From assembly GCA_026392455.1 (NCBI GenBank), contig JAPLCB010000008.1, forward strand, positions 1 to 64,000: DNA of 64,000 nucleotides, read 5' to 3'. The translations under genes were made by a program, and so were the position numbers. This DNA is from Propionibacteriales bacterium (GTDB lineage Bacteria > Actinomycetota > Actinomycetes > Propionibacteriales > Nocardioidaceae). The number at the start of each line of letters is the position of its first letter. The first letter of the stretch is position 1. The notes beneath the pieces are model-generated. The model saw only the letters and a list, made by a program, of their open reading frames with translations, had not been told where the DNA came from and did not search any database. This document shows positions 16,429 through 23,894 of this stretch, piece after piece.

Positions 16429-16973
16429 CGGCACTGCACACCGACGCCCTCACGGCGCTGGCGGGCTGGACCGCGCCCGACGCCGAGCAGGAGCTCCGCC
16501 GGGCTGCGTACGTCGAGCACCTGCGCCGTGAGCCCGACGGGCTGGCGAAGGCGTGCTTCCCCGATCACCTGACCGCCGGTGCGCTGGTGCTGAGCCACGA
16601 CGGCTCGTCGGTCCTGCTCAACCTGCACGGAAAGGCCCAGCGCTGGTTCGCGTTCGGCGGTCACCTGGAGCCGGAGGACACCACCCTGGCCGGGGCGGCA
16701 CTGCGCGAGGCCACCGAGGAGTCCGGGCTCACCGACCTCACGATCGATCCGGTTCCGGTGCACCTGTCGTTGCACACCGTCGACTTCTGCAGCCCCCGAG
16801 GACCGGTCCGGCACTTCGACGTACGGTTCCTGGCGCGCCTGGGAGCCGCCACCGAGCCGGTGGTCAGCGACGAGTCCCTCGACGTCCGCTGGTTCGGAGT
16901 CGACGACGTCCCCACCGACGAGCCGGACATGCTCGACCTGATCCGGCTGGCCCGAGCCCGGCTCGTGGTCTGA
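16425..16973 (+). CDS. Nudix hydrolase
   Basis: A 182-residue Nudix-fold protein that would hydrolyse a nucleoside diphosphate linked to another group. The Nudix segment GGHLEPEDTTLAGAALREATEESGL-type region (about 79-103) has the REATEESGL helix intact. It carries one extra residue between the first Gly and REA compared with the textbook motif, a variant common in actinobacteria. The substrate is not predictable. The start overlaps the DUF2342 stop; the gene converges on a lipoprotein gene 3 bp away. Confidence 0.85.
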   Translation: MTALHTDALTALAGWTAPDAEQELRRAAYVEHLRREPDGLAKACFPDHLTAGALVLSHDGSSVLLNLHGKAQRWFAFGGHLEPEDTTLAGAALREATEESGLTDLTIDPVPVHLSLHTVDFCSPRGPVRHFDVRFLARLGAATEPVVSDESLDVRWFGVDDVPTDEPDMLDLIRLARARLVV

Positions 16974-16976
16974 GGG

Positions 16977-17501
16977 TCAGCTCCCGGCGACGTCGAGGTT
17001 CGCGTCGACCACCCAGGTGCCCTTGCTCAGGACCAGCGCGTAGGTGTCCGGATCGGCCCCGCTGGAGAGGTAGTCGACCCGGACCTTCGCCGTCCGGGCA
17101 TCGGCCTCGGTCGCCGTCACCCGGTACTCCGGCGCGGCCGGCGTGGTGGCCTTCGCCTTCTTCGCCGTGGCCACCACCTCGTTGACGAACGCGACGCAGC
17201 CGGTCCCGGTCGGTACGAAGTCCAGCTTCACCGCCCGGTCGATCTGCTCCCGGACGAACCGGTCCGACTGCAGGCGGCACACCGCGCGCGCGTCGCCGGC
17301 GAGGAAGGCAGCCAGGTACCGCCGGGTCACCCGGACGGCGGCAGCCCCGGCGGCCGGGTCCTGCAACGTCACCGGTGACGGCGACGCGGGCGTGGGCGTC
17401 GGCGTACCGGCCGGCGTCGCGTCGGAGTCAGCGCCCCCGCACCCGGCGACAGCCAGGGCGAGCAGGAGACCGAGCGGGGCCGGGACGTACCTCAGTCGCA
17501 C
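16977..17501 (-). CDS. Putative lipoprotein, NTF2-like
   Basis: A 174-residue predicted lipoprotein. A short hydrophobic signal ends in the lipobox LAVAGC, followed by a Pro/Thr-rich spacer. The remainder (TRRYLAAFLAGDARAVCRLQSDRFVREQ onward) resembles NTF2/SnoaL-like secreted domains that end in a strand such as GTWVVDANLDVAG. The GTG at 17499-17501 overlaps the end of the preceding YgjP-like gene by 10 nt. No function can be assigned. Confidence 0.7.
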   Translation of the reverse strand: MRLRYVPAPLGLLLALAVAGCGGADSDATPAGTPTPTPASPSPVTLQDPAAGAAAVRVTRRYLAAFLAGDARAVCRLQSDRFVREQIDRAVKLDFVPTGTGCVAFVNEVVATAKKAKATTPAAPEYRVTATEADARTAKVRVDYLSSGADPDTYALVLSKGTWVVDANLDVAGS

Positions 17502-18019
17502 GGATCGAACTCCAGGTTGGCGGCCGCGGCCACCCCTTCGAGGTAGCCCTTGGCGCGCTCGGCCCGGGGGTACTTGTCGACCCAGTGCCAGAACCGCTTG
17601 TTGTGGCTGGGCTCGAGCAGGTGCGCCAGCTCGTGCACCAGGACGTAGTCGATCACCCAGGTCGGCATCGACTGAAGCCGGTCGGAGAGGCGGATGGTCC
17701 CTTCGCCGGTGGTGCACGACGCCCACCGGGACGCCATGTTGTCCACCCAGCGCACCGAGACCGGACGCGCCTGGCCGGCCAGGTAGTCGCGGCTCAGCTC
17801 GGCGGCGCGCCGCATCAGCTGGTCCGAGGTCTGACGACCTCGCGGCGTGGTCCGCTCCAGCTTGCTGAGCATCGTGTCGACCCACTCGGTCTCCTCCGCG
17901 CGCGTGAAACGGTCCGGGATCATCACGATCACCTTGCCGTCCTTGCGGTACGCCGAGACTGTCCGGGTACGTCGGGCGGAGCGACGAACCTCGACCTCTG
18001 GCCTCACCGGGAGCCACAC
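17492..18019 (-). CDS. YgjP/SprT-like metal-dependent hydrolase (M48-related)
   Basis: A 175-residue zinc peptidase-like protein of the YgjP (DUF45/WLM) group. The motif HELAH is at residues 129-133, with His139 in EPSHNKRFW as a likely third ligand. WASCTTGEGTIRLSDRL upstream is the family substrate-cleft strand. The GTG start begins one nucleotide after the PHP gene stop, so the two are coupled. Family members are intracellular peptidase-like proteins of unknown substrate. Confidence 0.85.
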   Translation of the reverse strand: MWLPVRPEVEVRRSARRTRTVSAYRKDGKVIVMIPDRFTRAEETEWVDTMLSKLERTTPRGRQTSDQLMRRAAELSRDYLAGQARPVSVRWVDNMASRWASCTTGEGTIRLSDRLQSMPTWVIDYVLVHELAHLLEPSHNKRFWHWVDKYPRAERAKGYLEGVAAAANLEFDPCD

Positions 18020-18020
18020 C

Positions 18021-19106
18021 TCATGGCGAGACGGTACCGCCGGGACCGGGCCGGGCCCACGACAAAAGCCGGGTTGCCGGCCACGTGTTGACGATCCGTT
18101 CGGGGTCGACGCCCAGCTCCTCGGCCCGGGCGCACCCGTAGACCTGGAAGTCCAGCTGCCCGGGGGCGTGCGCGTCGGAGTCGATGGAGAAGAGGCAGCC
18201 CAGCTCGACCGCCCGCCGGATCAGCGCGCTCGGCGGGTCACGTCGCTCGGGACGGGCGTTGATCTCGACCGCCACCCCGTGCTCGGCGCAGGCCGCGAAG
18301 ACCTCGTCGGCATCGAACTCGGACTGGTCGCGGGTGCCACGAGCACCGGTCACGAGCCGCCCGGTGCAGTGCCCGAGGACGTTGGTGAACGGGTTCTCGA
18401 CCGCGGTCACCATCCGGCGGGTCATGGCGCGGGCGTCCATGGCCAGCTTGGAGTGCACCGAGGCCACCCGCAGGTCGAGCCGGTCGAGCATCTCGTCGGT
18501 CTGGTCGAGGGTGCCGTCGGTGAGGATGTCGACCTCGATGCCCTTGAGCAGCCGGAAGGCACCACCACCCAGGTGCTCGTTGATCGCGTCGACGACCTCG
18601 AGCTGACGGTTCAGCCGCTCGACGGACAGTCCGTTGGCGACCCGCAGCCGCGGCGAGTGGTCGGTGAGGACCAGGTACTCGTGGCCGAGCTCGATCGCGG
18701 TGAACGCCATCTCCTCGATCGGGGAGCCGCCGTCGGACCAGTCGCTGTGGGAGTGCAGGTCGCCGCGCAGCGCTGCCCGCACGGCCTCGCCACCGCCGAC
18801 GAGCGGTCCACCCTCGGTGCTCTCCAGCTTCGCCAACCGCGCGGGCAACCGCCCTTGCGCGGCGGCAGCGATCACCTCGGCGGTCGAGGCGCCGATGCCG
18901 TCGAGCTCGCGCAGCGTCCCGTTCCTGGCCCGGGCCAGCACGTCGGCGGGATCGAGCGGCAGGATCGTCGCAGCCGCCGCCCGGAACGCCTTGACCTTGT
19001 AGGTCTCGGCCCGGCTGCGCTCGAGCAGGAACGCGATCCGGCGCAGCGCAGCGACCGGCCCGTCGTCGTAGGGCCGGTCGTCACGATCTCCGGAGGGCGC
19101 CACCAT
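18021..19106 (-). CDS. PHP-domain phosphoesterase with helix-hairpin-helix N-terminus
   Basis: A 361-residue protein with two parts. Residues about 15-95 resemble the helix-hairpin-helix 8-kDa region of family X DNA polymerases (FRAAAATILPLDPADVLARARNG, ELDGIGASTAEVIAAAAQG). Residues about 115-345 are a PHP phosphoesterase with metal-ligand blocks GDLHSHSDWSDG, LVLTDHSPRL, KGIEVDI, ASVHSK, VLGHCTGR, EINARPERRD and SIDSDAHAPGQL. It looks like the C-terminal half of bacterial PolX without the polymerase, suggesting a DNA 3'-end processing or phosphatase role. A cluster of DnaA-box-like sites lies upstream. Confidence 0.85.
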   Translation of the reverse strand: MVAPSGDRDDRPYDDGPVAALRRIAFLLERSRAETYKVKAFRAAAATILPLDPADVLARARNGTLRELDGIGASTAEVIAAAAQGRLPARLAKLESTEGGPLVGGGEAVRAALRGDLHSHSDWSDGGSPIEEMAFTAIELGHEYLVLTDHSPRLRVANGLSVERLNRQLEVVDAINEHLGGGAFRLLKGIEVDILTDGTLDQTDEMLDRLDLRVASVHSKLAMDARAMTRRMVTAVENPFTNVLGHCTGRLVTGARGTRDQSEFDADEVFAACAEHGVAVEINARPERRDPPSALIRRAVELGCLFSIDSDAHAPGQLDFQVYGCARAEELGVDPERIVNTWPATRLLSWARPGPGGTVSP

Positions 19107-19140
19107 GGGCCCATTCTCGCAACTCGGAGGGTGCCCTACG

Positions 19141-19192
19141 TGATCCACAGCACATCGGTGGCTGTCCACACCTGTCCACATAGTTATCCACA
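19141..19192. promoter_or_regulatory. Cluster of four DnaA-box-like 9-mers
   Basis: TGATCCACA (19141-19149), CTGTCCACA (19162-19170), CTGTCCACA (19172-19180) and TTATCCACA (19184-19192) occur on the same strand within 52 bp. TTATCCACA is the strict consensus DnaA box and TTGTCCACA the actinobacterial favourite. The cluster sits 35-86 nt upstream of the PHP gene start and past the 3' end of the convergent-side crotonase. No dnaA, dnaN or gyrB is near, so this is not oriC as annotated. Confidence 0.6.
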
Positions 19193-19218
19193 GGCGGTGG
19201 AGACCCAGAATTCCTGGC

Positions 19219-20025
19219 TCAGACTCCCCGGAAGTCGGCCGTTCGCTTCTCGCGGGCGGCGAGCACACCCTCCTGCAGGTCCGCCGTCGCCAGGGTGATC
19301 GGCTGCGCCAGCGCCTCCCACTGGATCGCGGTCTCAAAGTTCTCGTGGCCGCCGTCGCGCAGCGCCACCTTCGTGTAGCGGCTCGGGATCGGCGCGGTCG
19401 CCGCGATCCCCTCAGCGATCTGCTGGACCTGGTCGGCGAAGTCCTCCGCGGCGAAGACGCCGTTGACCAGCCCCATCCGCAGGGCCTCGTCGCCCTCCAC
19501 CGCGCGCCCGGTGAGCAGCAGGTCACGGGCGTGCACCGGGCCGACGACGTTCGGCAGCAGGTACGTCGCGGCCATCCCCGGGTGCATCCCGAGCTTCACG
19601 AACGGGACGCTGAGCTTCGCGCCGTACGCGGCGTAGCGCAGGTCGCAGGCCAGCGCCATGCAGAGACCGGCGCCGACCGCCGGCCCGTTGAACGCCGCGA
19701 TCGTCGGGACCTCGAGGCGCCGGATCGCCAACCAGCCCCGGTAGAAGGCCATCATCCGGGTTCGCAGGTAGTCCACGCTCGCGTCGGGCTCCCCGGCGAT
19801 CCAGGCCGGGTTCCCGCCGGAGCAGAAGGCACTGCCCTCGCCGGTCACCACGACCACGCGGACCTCAGGGTCGGCGGCGAGGGCGTCGATCGCCCGCATC
19901 CAGGAGTCGGTCATGGCGTCCGACATGGCGTTGCGCTGCGCCGGGTTGTCCAGCACCAGCCGGGCCACCCCCGGAGAGGGACGCTCGAGGCGGAGGTCGG
20001 TCAGGGAGAGGTTCGCAGAAGGCAT
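19219..20025 (-). CDS. Crotonase-fold enoyl-CoA hydratase/isomerase family protein
   Basis: A 268-residue crotonase superfamily protein acting on an acyl-CoA. Oxyanion-hole segments are VTGEGSAFCSGGN (about 60-75) and FNGPAVGAGLCMALACDLR (about 105-125). Where classic enoyl-CoA hydratases carry two catalytic Glu, this protein shows Met (GLCMALA) and Val/Lys (PFVKLGMHPG). Hydration of a trans-2-enoyl-CoA is therefore doubtful and another crotonase reaction is more likely. The ATG at 20023-20025 is preferred over an upstream start that adds an unusual Arg/Gly-rich extension. Confidence 0.82.
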   Translation of the reverse strand: MPSANLSLTDLRLERPSPGVARLVLDNPAQRNAMSDAMTDSWMRAIDALAADPEVRVVVVTGEGSAFCSGGNPAWIAGEPDASVDYLRTRMMAFYRGWLAIRRLEVPTIAAFNGPAVGAGLCMALACDLRYAAYGAKLSVPFVKLGMHPGMAATYLLPNVVGPVHARDLLLTGRAVEGDEALRMGLVNGVFAAEDFADQVQQIAEGIAATAPIPSRYTKVALRDGGHENFETAIQWEALAQPITLATADLQEGVLAAREKRTADFRGV

Positions 20026-20241
20026 GGTCGGGAGAGTACCGCCGCCCCGGGGCCGCAAACCGCTCCAGCGAGCCAGGTCACACCCGATTTGTCCCGCTCA
20101 GACACGCTCAACTAGTCGCTTGCGGTACCACCATCGGGGCACTTCGTGGTCTAGGGTCGAAATGGTCCTGAACGGACCCCGGCGGGTCTTCCCCAGACTC
20201 CCGCCGCGACGACCAGAGCTACAAGAATCAAGGAGGCCGTC

Positions 20242-20400
20242 ATGGCGGAGAGCTGGAGCGGCGAATTTTACTGCGTGAAGTGCAAGGCCAAGCGTGAGGC
20301 CGCAGGCCACATCGAGGTCAACGAGAAGGGCACCAAGATGGCCAAGGCCACCTGCCCCGAGTGCGGTACCAAGCTGAACCGAATCCTGGGTCGCGCCTGA
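20242..20400 (+). CDS. DUF5679 small zinc-ribbon protein
   Basis: A 52-residue protein beginning MAESWSGEFYCVKCKAKREA with two CxxC knuckles (Cys11/Cys14 and Cys38/Cys41), the form of a rubredoxin-like or zinc-ribbon domain. AAGGAGG lies 5 nt before the ATG. It is followed by its own terminator. DUF5679 is widespread in actinobacteria; the function is not known to me. Highly basic residues between the knuckles could contact nucleic acid. Confidence 0.85.
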   Translation: MAESWSGEFYCVKCKAKREAAGHIEVNEKGTKMAKATCPECGTKLNRILGRA

Positions 20401-20430
20401 GGGTCTCCCTCAGCACGTCCGTTCGGTCAC

Positions 20431-20469
20431 AACGGCGGGAGCTCCACCTCACGGTGGGCGCCCGCCGTT
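20431..20469 (+). terminator. Nested hairpin after the DUF5679 gene
   Basis: Perfect 9-bp outer arms AACGGCGGG (20431-20439) and CCCGCCGTT (20461-20469) enclose an inner 5-bp stem CCACC/GGTGG (20444-20448, 20453-20457) with a TCAC loop. It starts 30 nt past the DUF5679 stop. Confidence 0.75.
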
Positions 20470-20547
20470 GCTGCTTCCTGGACCTGGGGAGCGGACCTGT
20501 GGAGACCGGGTCGCCGGCCCGGCCGCCGCTGCCTACGCTGCGGCCCC

Positions 20548-21423
20548 ATGATCCGACGACCCGTCATCGCACCCGGCCTGCACGTCCTGACCGACCCGAC
20601 CGGCGATCTCCAGCTCGGGCTCACCGGCCGGCACCGGTTGCGGGTCCCCGACACCCCGGGCGTCCGTCGGGCGCTGGGCTACCTCGCCCGGGGAGAGGCC
20701 CTGCCCGACGGCCGGGAGCTGCGCCGGGCCAGGGCGCTGCTGGCACCAGCGTTGCGGGACGGGGACAGCCTGGTCCGTCCCGGCATCGCGGCGGCTGATC
20801 TCGCCGCGGTGGTGCTGCAGCACCCGCACTCGGCCGCGGCGCGTCTCGACGCCCGTCAGCGGGCCCGGATCGGCGTGCTTGGTGACCTCGGGACCGATCC
20901 GTCGCCCCTGCTCGACGCCGTCGGCCTGCCCCGGGCGGACCAAGGAACATCACCGACCGTGGTCCTGGTCCTCAGCAGGGGCGAGCCCGACCGGGCACCG
21001 ATCGACCTGCTGGTCCGGACCGGAACGGCGCACCTGGTGGTGCGTGCCGTGGAGTCCGAGGTCCTGGTCGGACCGTTCGTGGTGCCGGGACGGACCGCCT
21101 GCCTGCGCTGCTGCGACCTGCACCGCGAGGAACACGACCCCGGGTACGCAGCGCAGCTGCACGAGCTTCTCCGGACCGGCCGGACCGACGGCGTGGCCGA
21201 GCCGTTGGAGACGACTCTCGCGTGGATCGGCCTCGGCCTGGCCGTCCACGACCTGCTCCGGTACGTCGAGGACGAGCAACCCGTCGCCTGGTCGAGCATC
21301 CGGCGGCTACGTCTGCACAGCGGGTCCGACGACCTCCGGACCTGGCCACCGCACCCGGACTGCAGCTGCACCTGGGCCGAGGCGCGCGTGCCTGTGGAGC
21401 GATCAGCCACAATGGAGGCATGA
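20548..21423 (+). CDS. Cyclodehydratase-like / ThiF-like family protein
   Basis: A 291-residue protein resembling the N-terminal portion of TOMM-type bacteriocin cyclodehydratases and E1/ThiF-related folds. The most telling part is VVGPFVVPGRTACLRCCDLHREEHDPGY-type (about 175-200), with CxxC matched by a C-terminal CSC (about 275), giving a likely structural zinc site. The nucleotide-binding glycine loop of true E1 enzymes is not evident (RIGVLGDLG only), and no precursor peptide, YcaO or dehydrogenase is nearby. It is therefore probably a conserved housekeeping relative rather than a RiPP enzyme. It is followed 19 nt later by an ABC1 kinase gene. Confidence 0.65.
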   Translation: MIRRPVIAPGLHVLTDPTGDLQLGLTGRHRLRVPDTPGVRRALGYLARGEALPDGRELRRARALLAPALRDGDSLVRPGIAAADLAAVVLQHPHSAAARLDARQRARIGVLGDLGTDPSPLLDAVGLPRADQGTSPTVVLVLSRGEPDRAPIDLLVRTGTAHLVVRAVESEVLVGPFVVPGRTACLRCCDLHREEHDPGYAAQLHELLRTGRTDGVAEPLETTLAWIGLGLAVHDLLRYVEDEQPVAWSSIRRLRLHSGSDDLRTWPPHPDCSCTWAEARVPVERSATMEA

Positions 21424-21442
21424 GCACCCCGAGCACGAACCG

Positions 21443-22765
21443 ATGACCGAGCTCCCCCGCAAGGCCGTCACCCGGACCGCGAAGCTGGCGGCACTCCCCC
21501 TGGGCTACGCCGGCCGCAGCGCACTCGGGCTGGGCAAGCGGCTCGGCGGCAAGTCGGCCGAGGTCGTGATGACCGAGGTGCAGGCCCGCACCGCCGCCCA
21601 GGTCTTCAAGACCCTGGGCGAGCTCAAGGGCGGGGCGATGAAGTTCGGGCAGGCGATGTCGATCTTCGAGGCCGCGCTGCCCGACGAGATCGCGGCGCCG
21701 TACCGCGAACAGCTCACCCGGCTCCAGGACTCAGCACCGCCGATGCCGACGATCACGGTCCGGCAGATCCTCTCCGACGAGCTCGGTGCGGACGCGAACC
21801 GACTGACCGATCTGGACCCGGAGCCTGCCGCGGCCGCCTCGATCGGCCAGGTCCACCGGGCCCGGTGGGACGGGCAGGACGTGGCCGTCAAGATCCAGTA
21901 CCCCGGAGCCGGCGACGCGCTGCGCAGCGACCTGCGCCAGCTCTCCCGCCTCGCCCGGACCATCGGACCGGCGTTCCCGGGGATCGACGTGAAGCCGCTG
22001 ATCGCCGAGCTCCAGGCCCGCACCGAGGAGGAGCTCGACTACCGGCTCGAGGCCCAGGCGCAGCGGGTGTTCGCGGAGGCCTACGCCGGCGACCCGGACA
22101 TCGCCGTCCCGACGGTCCTGGCCGGGACCGAGCGGGTCCTGGTCACGTCCTGGATGGAGAGCACCGCCTCCCTGGCCCAGGTCATCCGTGAGGGCAGCGA
22201 CGCCGAGCGGGACCACTACGGCGAGAGGTTCGCCCGGTTCCTGTTCAGCGCTCCGGCGCGCACCGGGCTGATGCACGCCGACCCGCACCCGGGGAACTTC
22301 CGGCTGATCCCGAACGCCGACGGGACGCCCGGCAAGCTGGGTGTGCTCGACTTCGGCGCCGTGGCCCGGCTTCCCGGCGGGGAGATGCCGGCTGCCATCG
22401 GCACCTTGCTGGGCCTGGCCTGCGGCGACGACTACGTCCCGTTCGTCGAAGCCTTGCGGGCCGAGGGCTTCATCCGGGACCGGATCTCGTTGGACCCCGA
22501 CCTGCTCTACAGCTACCTCAGCCCGCTGGTCGAGCCCGGTCGGGTCGAGGAGTTCACCTTCTCCCGGGCGTGGATCCAGGACCAGTTCGCCCGGCTCAAC
22601 GACCCGAAGAGCGGCGCCTACACCGTCGCGGTCCGGGTCAACCTGCCGCCGTCCTACCTGCTGATCCACCGCACCTGGGTCGGCGCCGGCGGGGTGCTGA
22701 GCCAGCTCGGGTCGACCATCAGGCTGCGTCAGATCCTGGCCGAGACCCTGCCCGGCTTCGCCTGA
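21443..22765 (+). CDS. ABC1/AarF (UbiB) atypical protein kinase-like protein
   Basis: A 440-residue AarF/ABC1 kinase-fold protein. The signature KxGQ motif reads GAMKFGQAMSIF (about 65-75). The AAAS loop that replaces the glycine-rich loop (AAAASIGQVHRARW) is near 130-145, VAVKIQYPG holds the ATP-binding Lys, LMHADPHPGNF the catalytic loop and VLDFGAV the metal-binding Asp. In mycobacteria the gene next to whiB7 (Rv3197) is a homologue linked to macrolide tolerance and belongs to the WhiB7 regulon. Here it likewise lies near whiB7 but on the opposite strand, separated by a lipoprotein gene. Confidence 0.9.
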   Translation: MTELPRKAVTRTAKLAALPLGYAGRSALGLGKRLGGKSAEVVMTEVQARTAAQVFKTLGELKGGAMKFGQAMSIFEAALPDEIAAPYREQLTRLQDSAPPMPTITVRQILSDELGADANRLTDLDPEPAAAASIGQVHRARWDGQDVAVKIQYPGAGDALRSDLRQLSRLARTIGPAFPGIDVKPLIAELQARTEEELDYRLEAQAQRVFAEAYAGDPDIAVPTVLAGTERVLVTSWMESTASLAQVIREGSDAERDHYGERFARFLFSAPARTGLMHADPHPGNFRLIPNADGTPGKLGVLDFGAVARLPGGEMPAAIGTLLGLACGDDYVPFVEALRAEGFIRDRISLDPDLLYSYLSPLVEPGRVEEFTFSRAWIQDQFARLNDPKSGAYTVAVRVNLPPSYLLIHRTWVGAGGVLSQLGSTIRLRQILAETLPGFA

Positions 22766-22790
22766 CCCTCCGCGACCGCCCGCTCGCGGG

Positions 22791-23156
22791 TCAGTGCCCG
22801 GAGTGCAGGATCGGGGAGCCCGAGCGCACGCAGGCCTGGTCGACGGTGACCGACGCCGGGTGGACCCCGCGCAGCGCGGACCCGTACGCCGGACCGCGGC
22901 CGGCCTCGCGAAGGTCGCGCGCCGCCTGCAGCAACGGGGCGACCGCATCCCGGCTCTCCTGGTCCCCCGCCGCGGTGATGCGTTCGAGCTCGACCACGAA
23001 GGCAGCCTGGGACTCGACGTTCGAGACCACCAGACCGTCCAGCGCCTGGTGCACCTCGGGGCAGATCCGGGTCAGCCCGACCGACGGCACCGCGGCCTGC
23101 TGAGTGCCGCACGCGCTGCTCAGCGCCAGGGCGGCAGCCACCACGATCACCCGCAT
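22791..23156 (-). CDS. Small putative lipoprotein
   Basis: A 121-residue protein with a signal sequence and lipobox LALSSAC (Cys about 16), followed by a mostly helical domain with two further Cys residues (RICPEV and DQACVR) that may pair. No family was recognised. The ATG at 23154-23156 is used; a TTG three codons upstream is an alternative. Confidence 0.65.
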   Translation of the reverse strand: MRVIVVAAALALSSACGTQQAAVPSVGLTRICPEVHQALDGLVVSNVESQAAFVVELERITAAGDQESRDAVAPLLQAARDLREAGRGPAYGSALRGVHPASVTVDQACVRSGSPILHSGH

Positions 23157-23179
23157 GAGCAGCAACCTAGCGTGACAAA

Positions 23180-23217
23180 GGCCGGGTGGCCGACGAACTG
23201 TCGTCGGCCACCCGGCC
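23180..23217. terminator. Perfect 17-bp hairpin after the whiB7 unit
   Basis: GGCCGGGTGGCCGACGA (23180-23196) pairs perfectly with 23201-23217 around an ACTG loop. It lies 34 nt past the stop of the small gene after whiB7 and just before the lipoprotein start. It most likely ends the whiB7 transcript on the minus strand and could work in both directions. Confidence 0.8.
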
Positions 23218-23250
23218 CTGGTGTTTCCCGCGATCGAAACGAGAAAGGGT

Positions 23251-23436
23251 TCAGATCACGCGGGCGAGCGCAAGTCGTGCTTGCGCCGCCGTGCGCTCGG
23301 CTCTGCGCGTGAGGCGCTCGGCTCTGCGGGTCAACCGGTTGGCAGTGGCGAGGCTGGCGTACTGCCTCTCCTTCTGCGCTCGGTCCAGGCGCGCGCTCAC
23401 GTGAGCGCGGGCCAGGTCTTCTCCGATGAGGCTCAT
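23251..23436 (-). CDS. Small basic helical protein coupled to whiB7
   Basis: A 61-residue protein (or 71 residues if it starts at the ATG 23464-23466, which overlaps the whiB7 stop as ATGA). The internal ATG at 23434-23436 has GGAG 7 nt upstream and gives MSLIGEDLARAHVSARLDRA at the N-terminus. The C-terminal half holds a repeated RLTRRAE unit and is strongly basic and helix-prone. No family was recognised. Its place between the whiB7 stop and the terminator means it should be expressed with whiB7. Confidence 0.6.
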   Translation of the reverse strand: MSLIGEDLARAHVSARLDRAQKERQYASLATANRLTRRAERLTRRAERTAAQARLALARVI

Positions 23437-23462
23437 CGGCGTGCTCCGTTCGGCTAGTCGGT

Positions 23463-23738
23463 TCATGCGGCAACCGGGTTCTTGCGCGGCCGGCCGCGCG
23501 GGCGCTTGCGGGCGATCACTGCTCCGGAGAGGAACAGCTCACCGCCCCAGACTCCCCAGGGCTCGCGCCGCTCGAGTGCCCCGGCGAGGCACTCCAGGCG
23601 CACCGGGCAGGACTGGCACAGGGACTTGGCCAGCTCCACGTCGGTCGGCGACTCGGCGAAGAACAGCTCCGCCTCGTTCACCCGGCACGGCAGCTGTTCC
23701 TCGTCGGGTCCTGCTGGGTCGAGAACGCTGATACTCAT
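23463..23738 (-). CDS. whiB7: WhiB7-type transcriptional regulator
   Basis: A 91-residue WhiB-family iron-sulfur regulator. The four cluster ligands are Cys18, Cys41, Cys44 and Cys50, followed by the G(V/I)WGG turn (GVWGG, 62-66) and the C-terminal AT-hook RGRPRK (81-86), which distinguishes WhiB7/WblC. In mycobacteria and Streptomyces WhiB7/WblC binds the housekeeping sigma factor and activates intrinsic resistance to ribosome-targeting antibiotics. The ATG at 23736-23738 follows an AGAGGTG site. Expression is probably controlled by the upstream attenuation leader described separately, and the gene is placed beside uvrD2 and ABC1 as in mycobacteria. Confidence 0.93.
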   Translation of the reverse strand: MSISVLDPAGPDEEQLPCRVNEAELFFAESPTDVELAKSLCQSCPVRLECLAGALERREPWGVWGGELFLSGAVIARKRPRGRPRKNPVAA

Positions 23739-23806
23739 GCGTTCACCTCTTTCTTCTTCACATCGATCGCTGCTGAAACTGAGAACTGGGTTTCTCGGGA
23801 ATGACG

Positions 23807-23894
23807 AAGGCCGCGGATCCCTGGTCTGGGATTCCGCGGCCTTGGAGGTGCCGGTCAATGAGTGTGAACTCAGGTGACGGGTGGACTCCAAGGC
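23807..23894 (-). promoter_or_regulatory. whiB7 transcription attenuator (antiterminator/terminator)
   Basis: On the minus strand, GCCTTGGAG (23894-23886, inside the end of the upstream ORF) is perfectly complementary to CTCCAAGGC (23847-23839). The latter shares AAGGC with the 5' arm of a strong terminator: AAGGCCGCGG (23843-23834) pairs with 23816-23807, extended by ATCCC/GGGAT across a bulge. The two pairings are mutually exclusive. A small TGAGT/ACTCA hairpin fills the antiterminator loop. Ribosome position on the upstream ORF could decide which forms. Confidence 0.75.

Noticed and set aside
19141-19192. DnaA-box cluster as the chromosomal origin
   Set aside because: No dnaA, dnaN, recF or gyrB nearby, only four boxes, and no AT-rich unwinding region.
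20548-21423. A thiazole/oxazole-modified peptide cluster
   Set aside because: No YcaO, dehydrogenase, precursor peptide or transporter is present near the cyclodehydratase-like gene.
23186-23457. Plus-strand short frames opposite the small whiB7-linked gene
   Set aside because: The minus frame has a start with GGAG and overlap with whiB7; the plus frames have no ribosome site.
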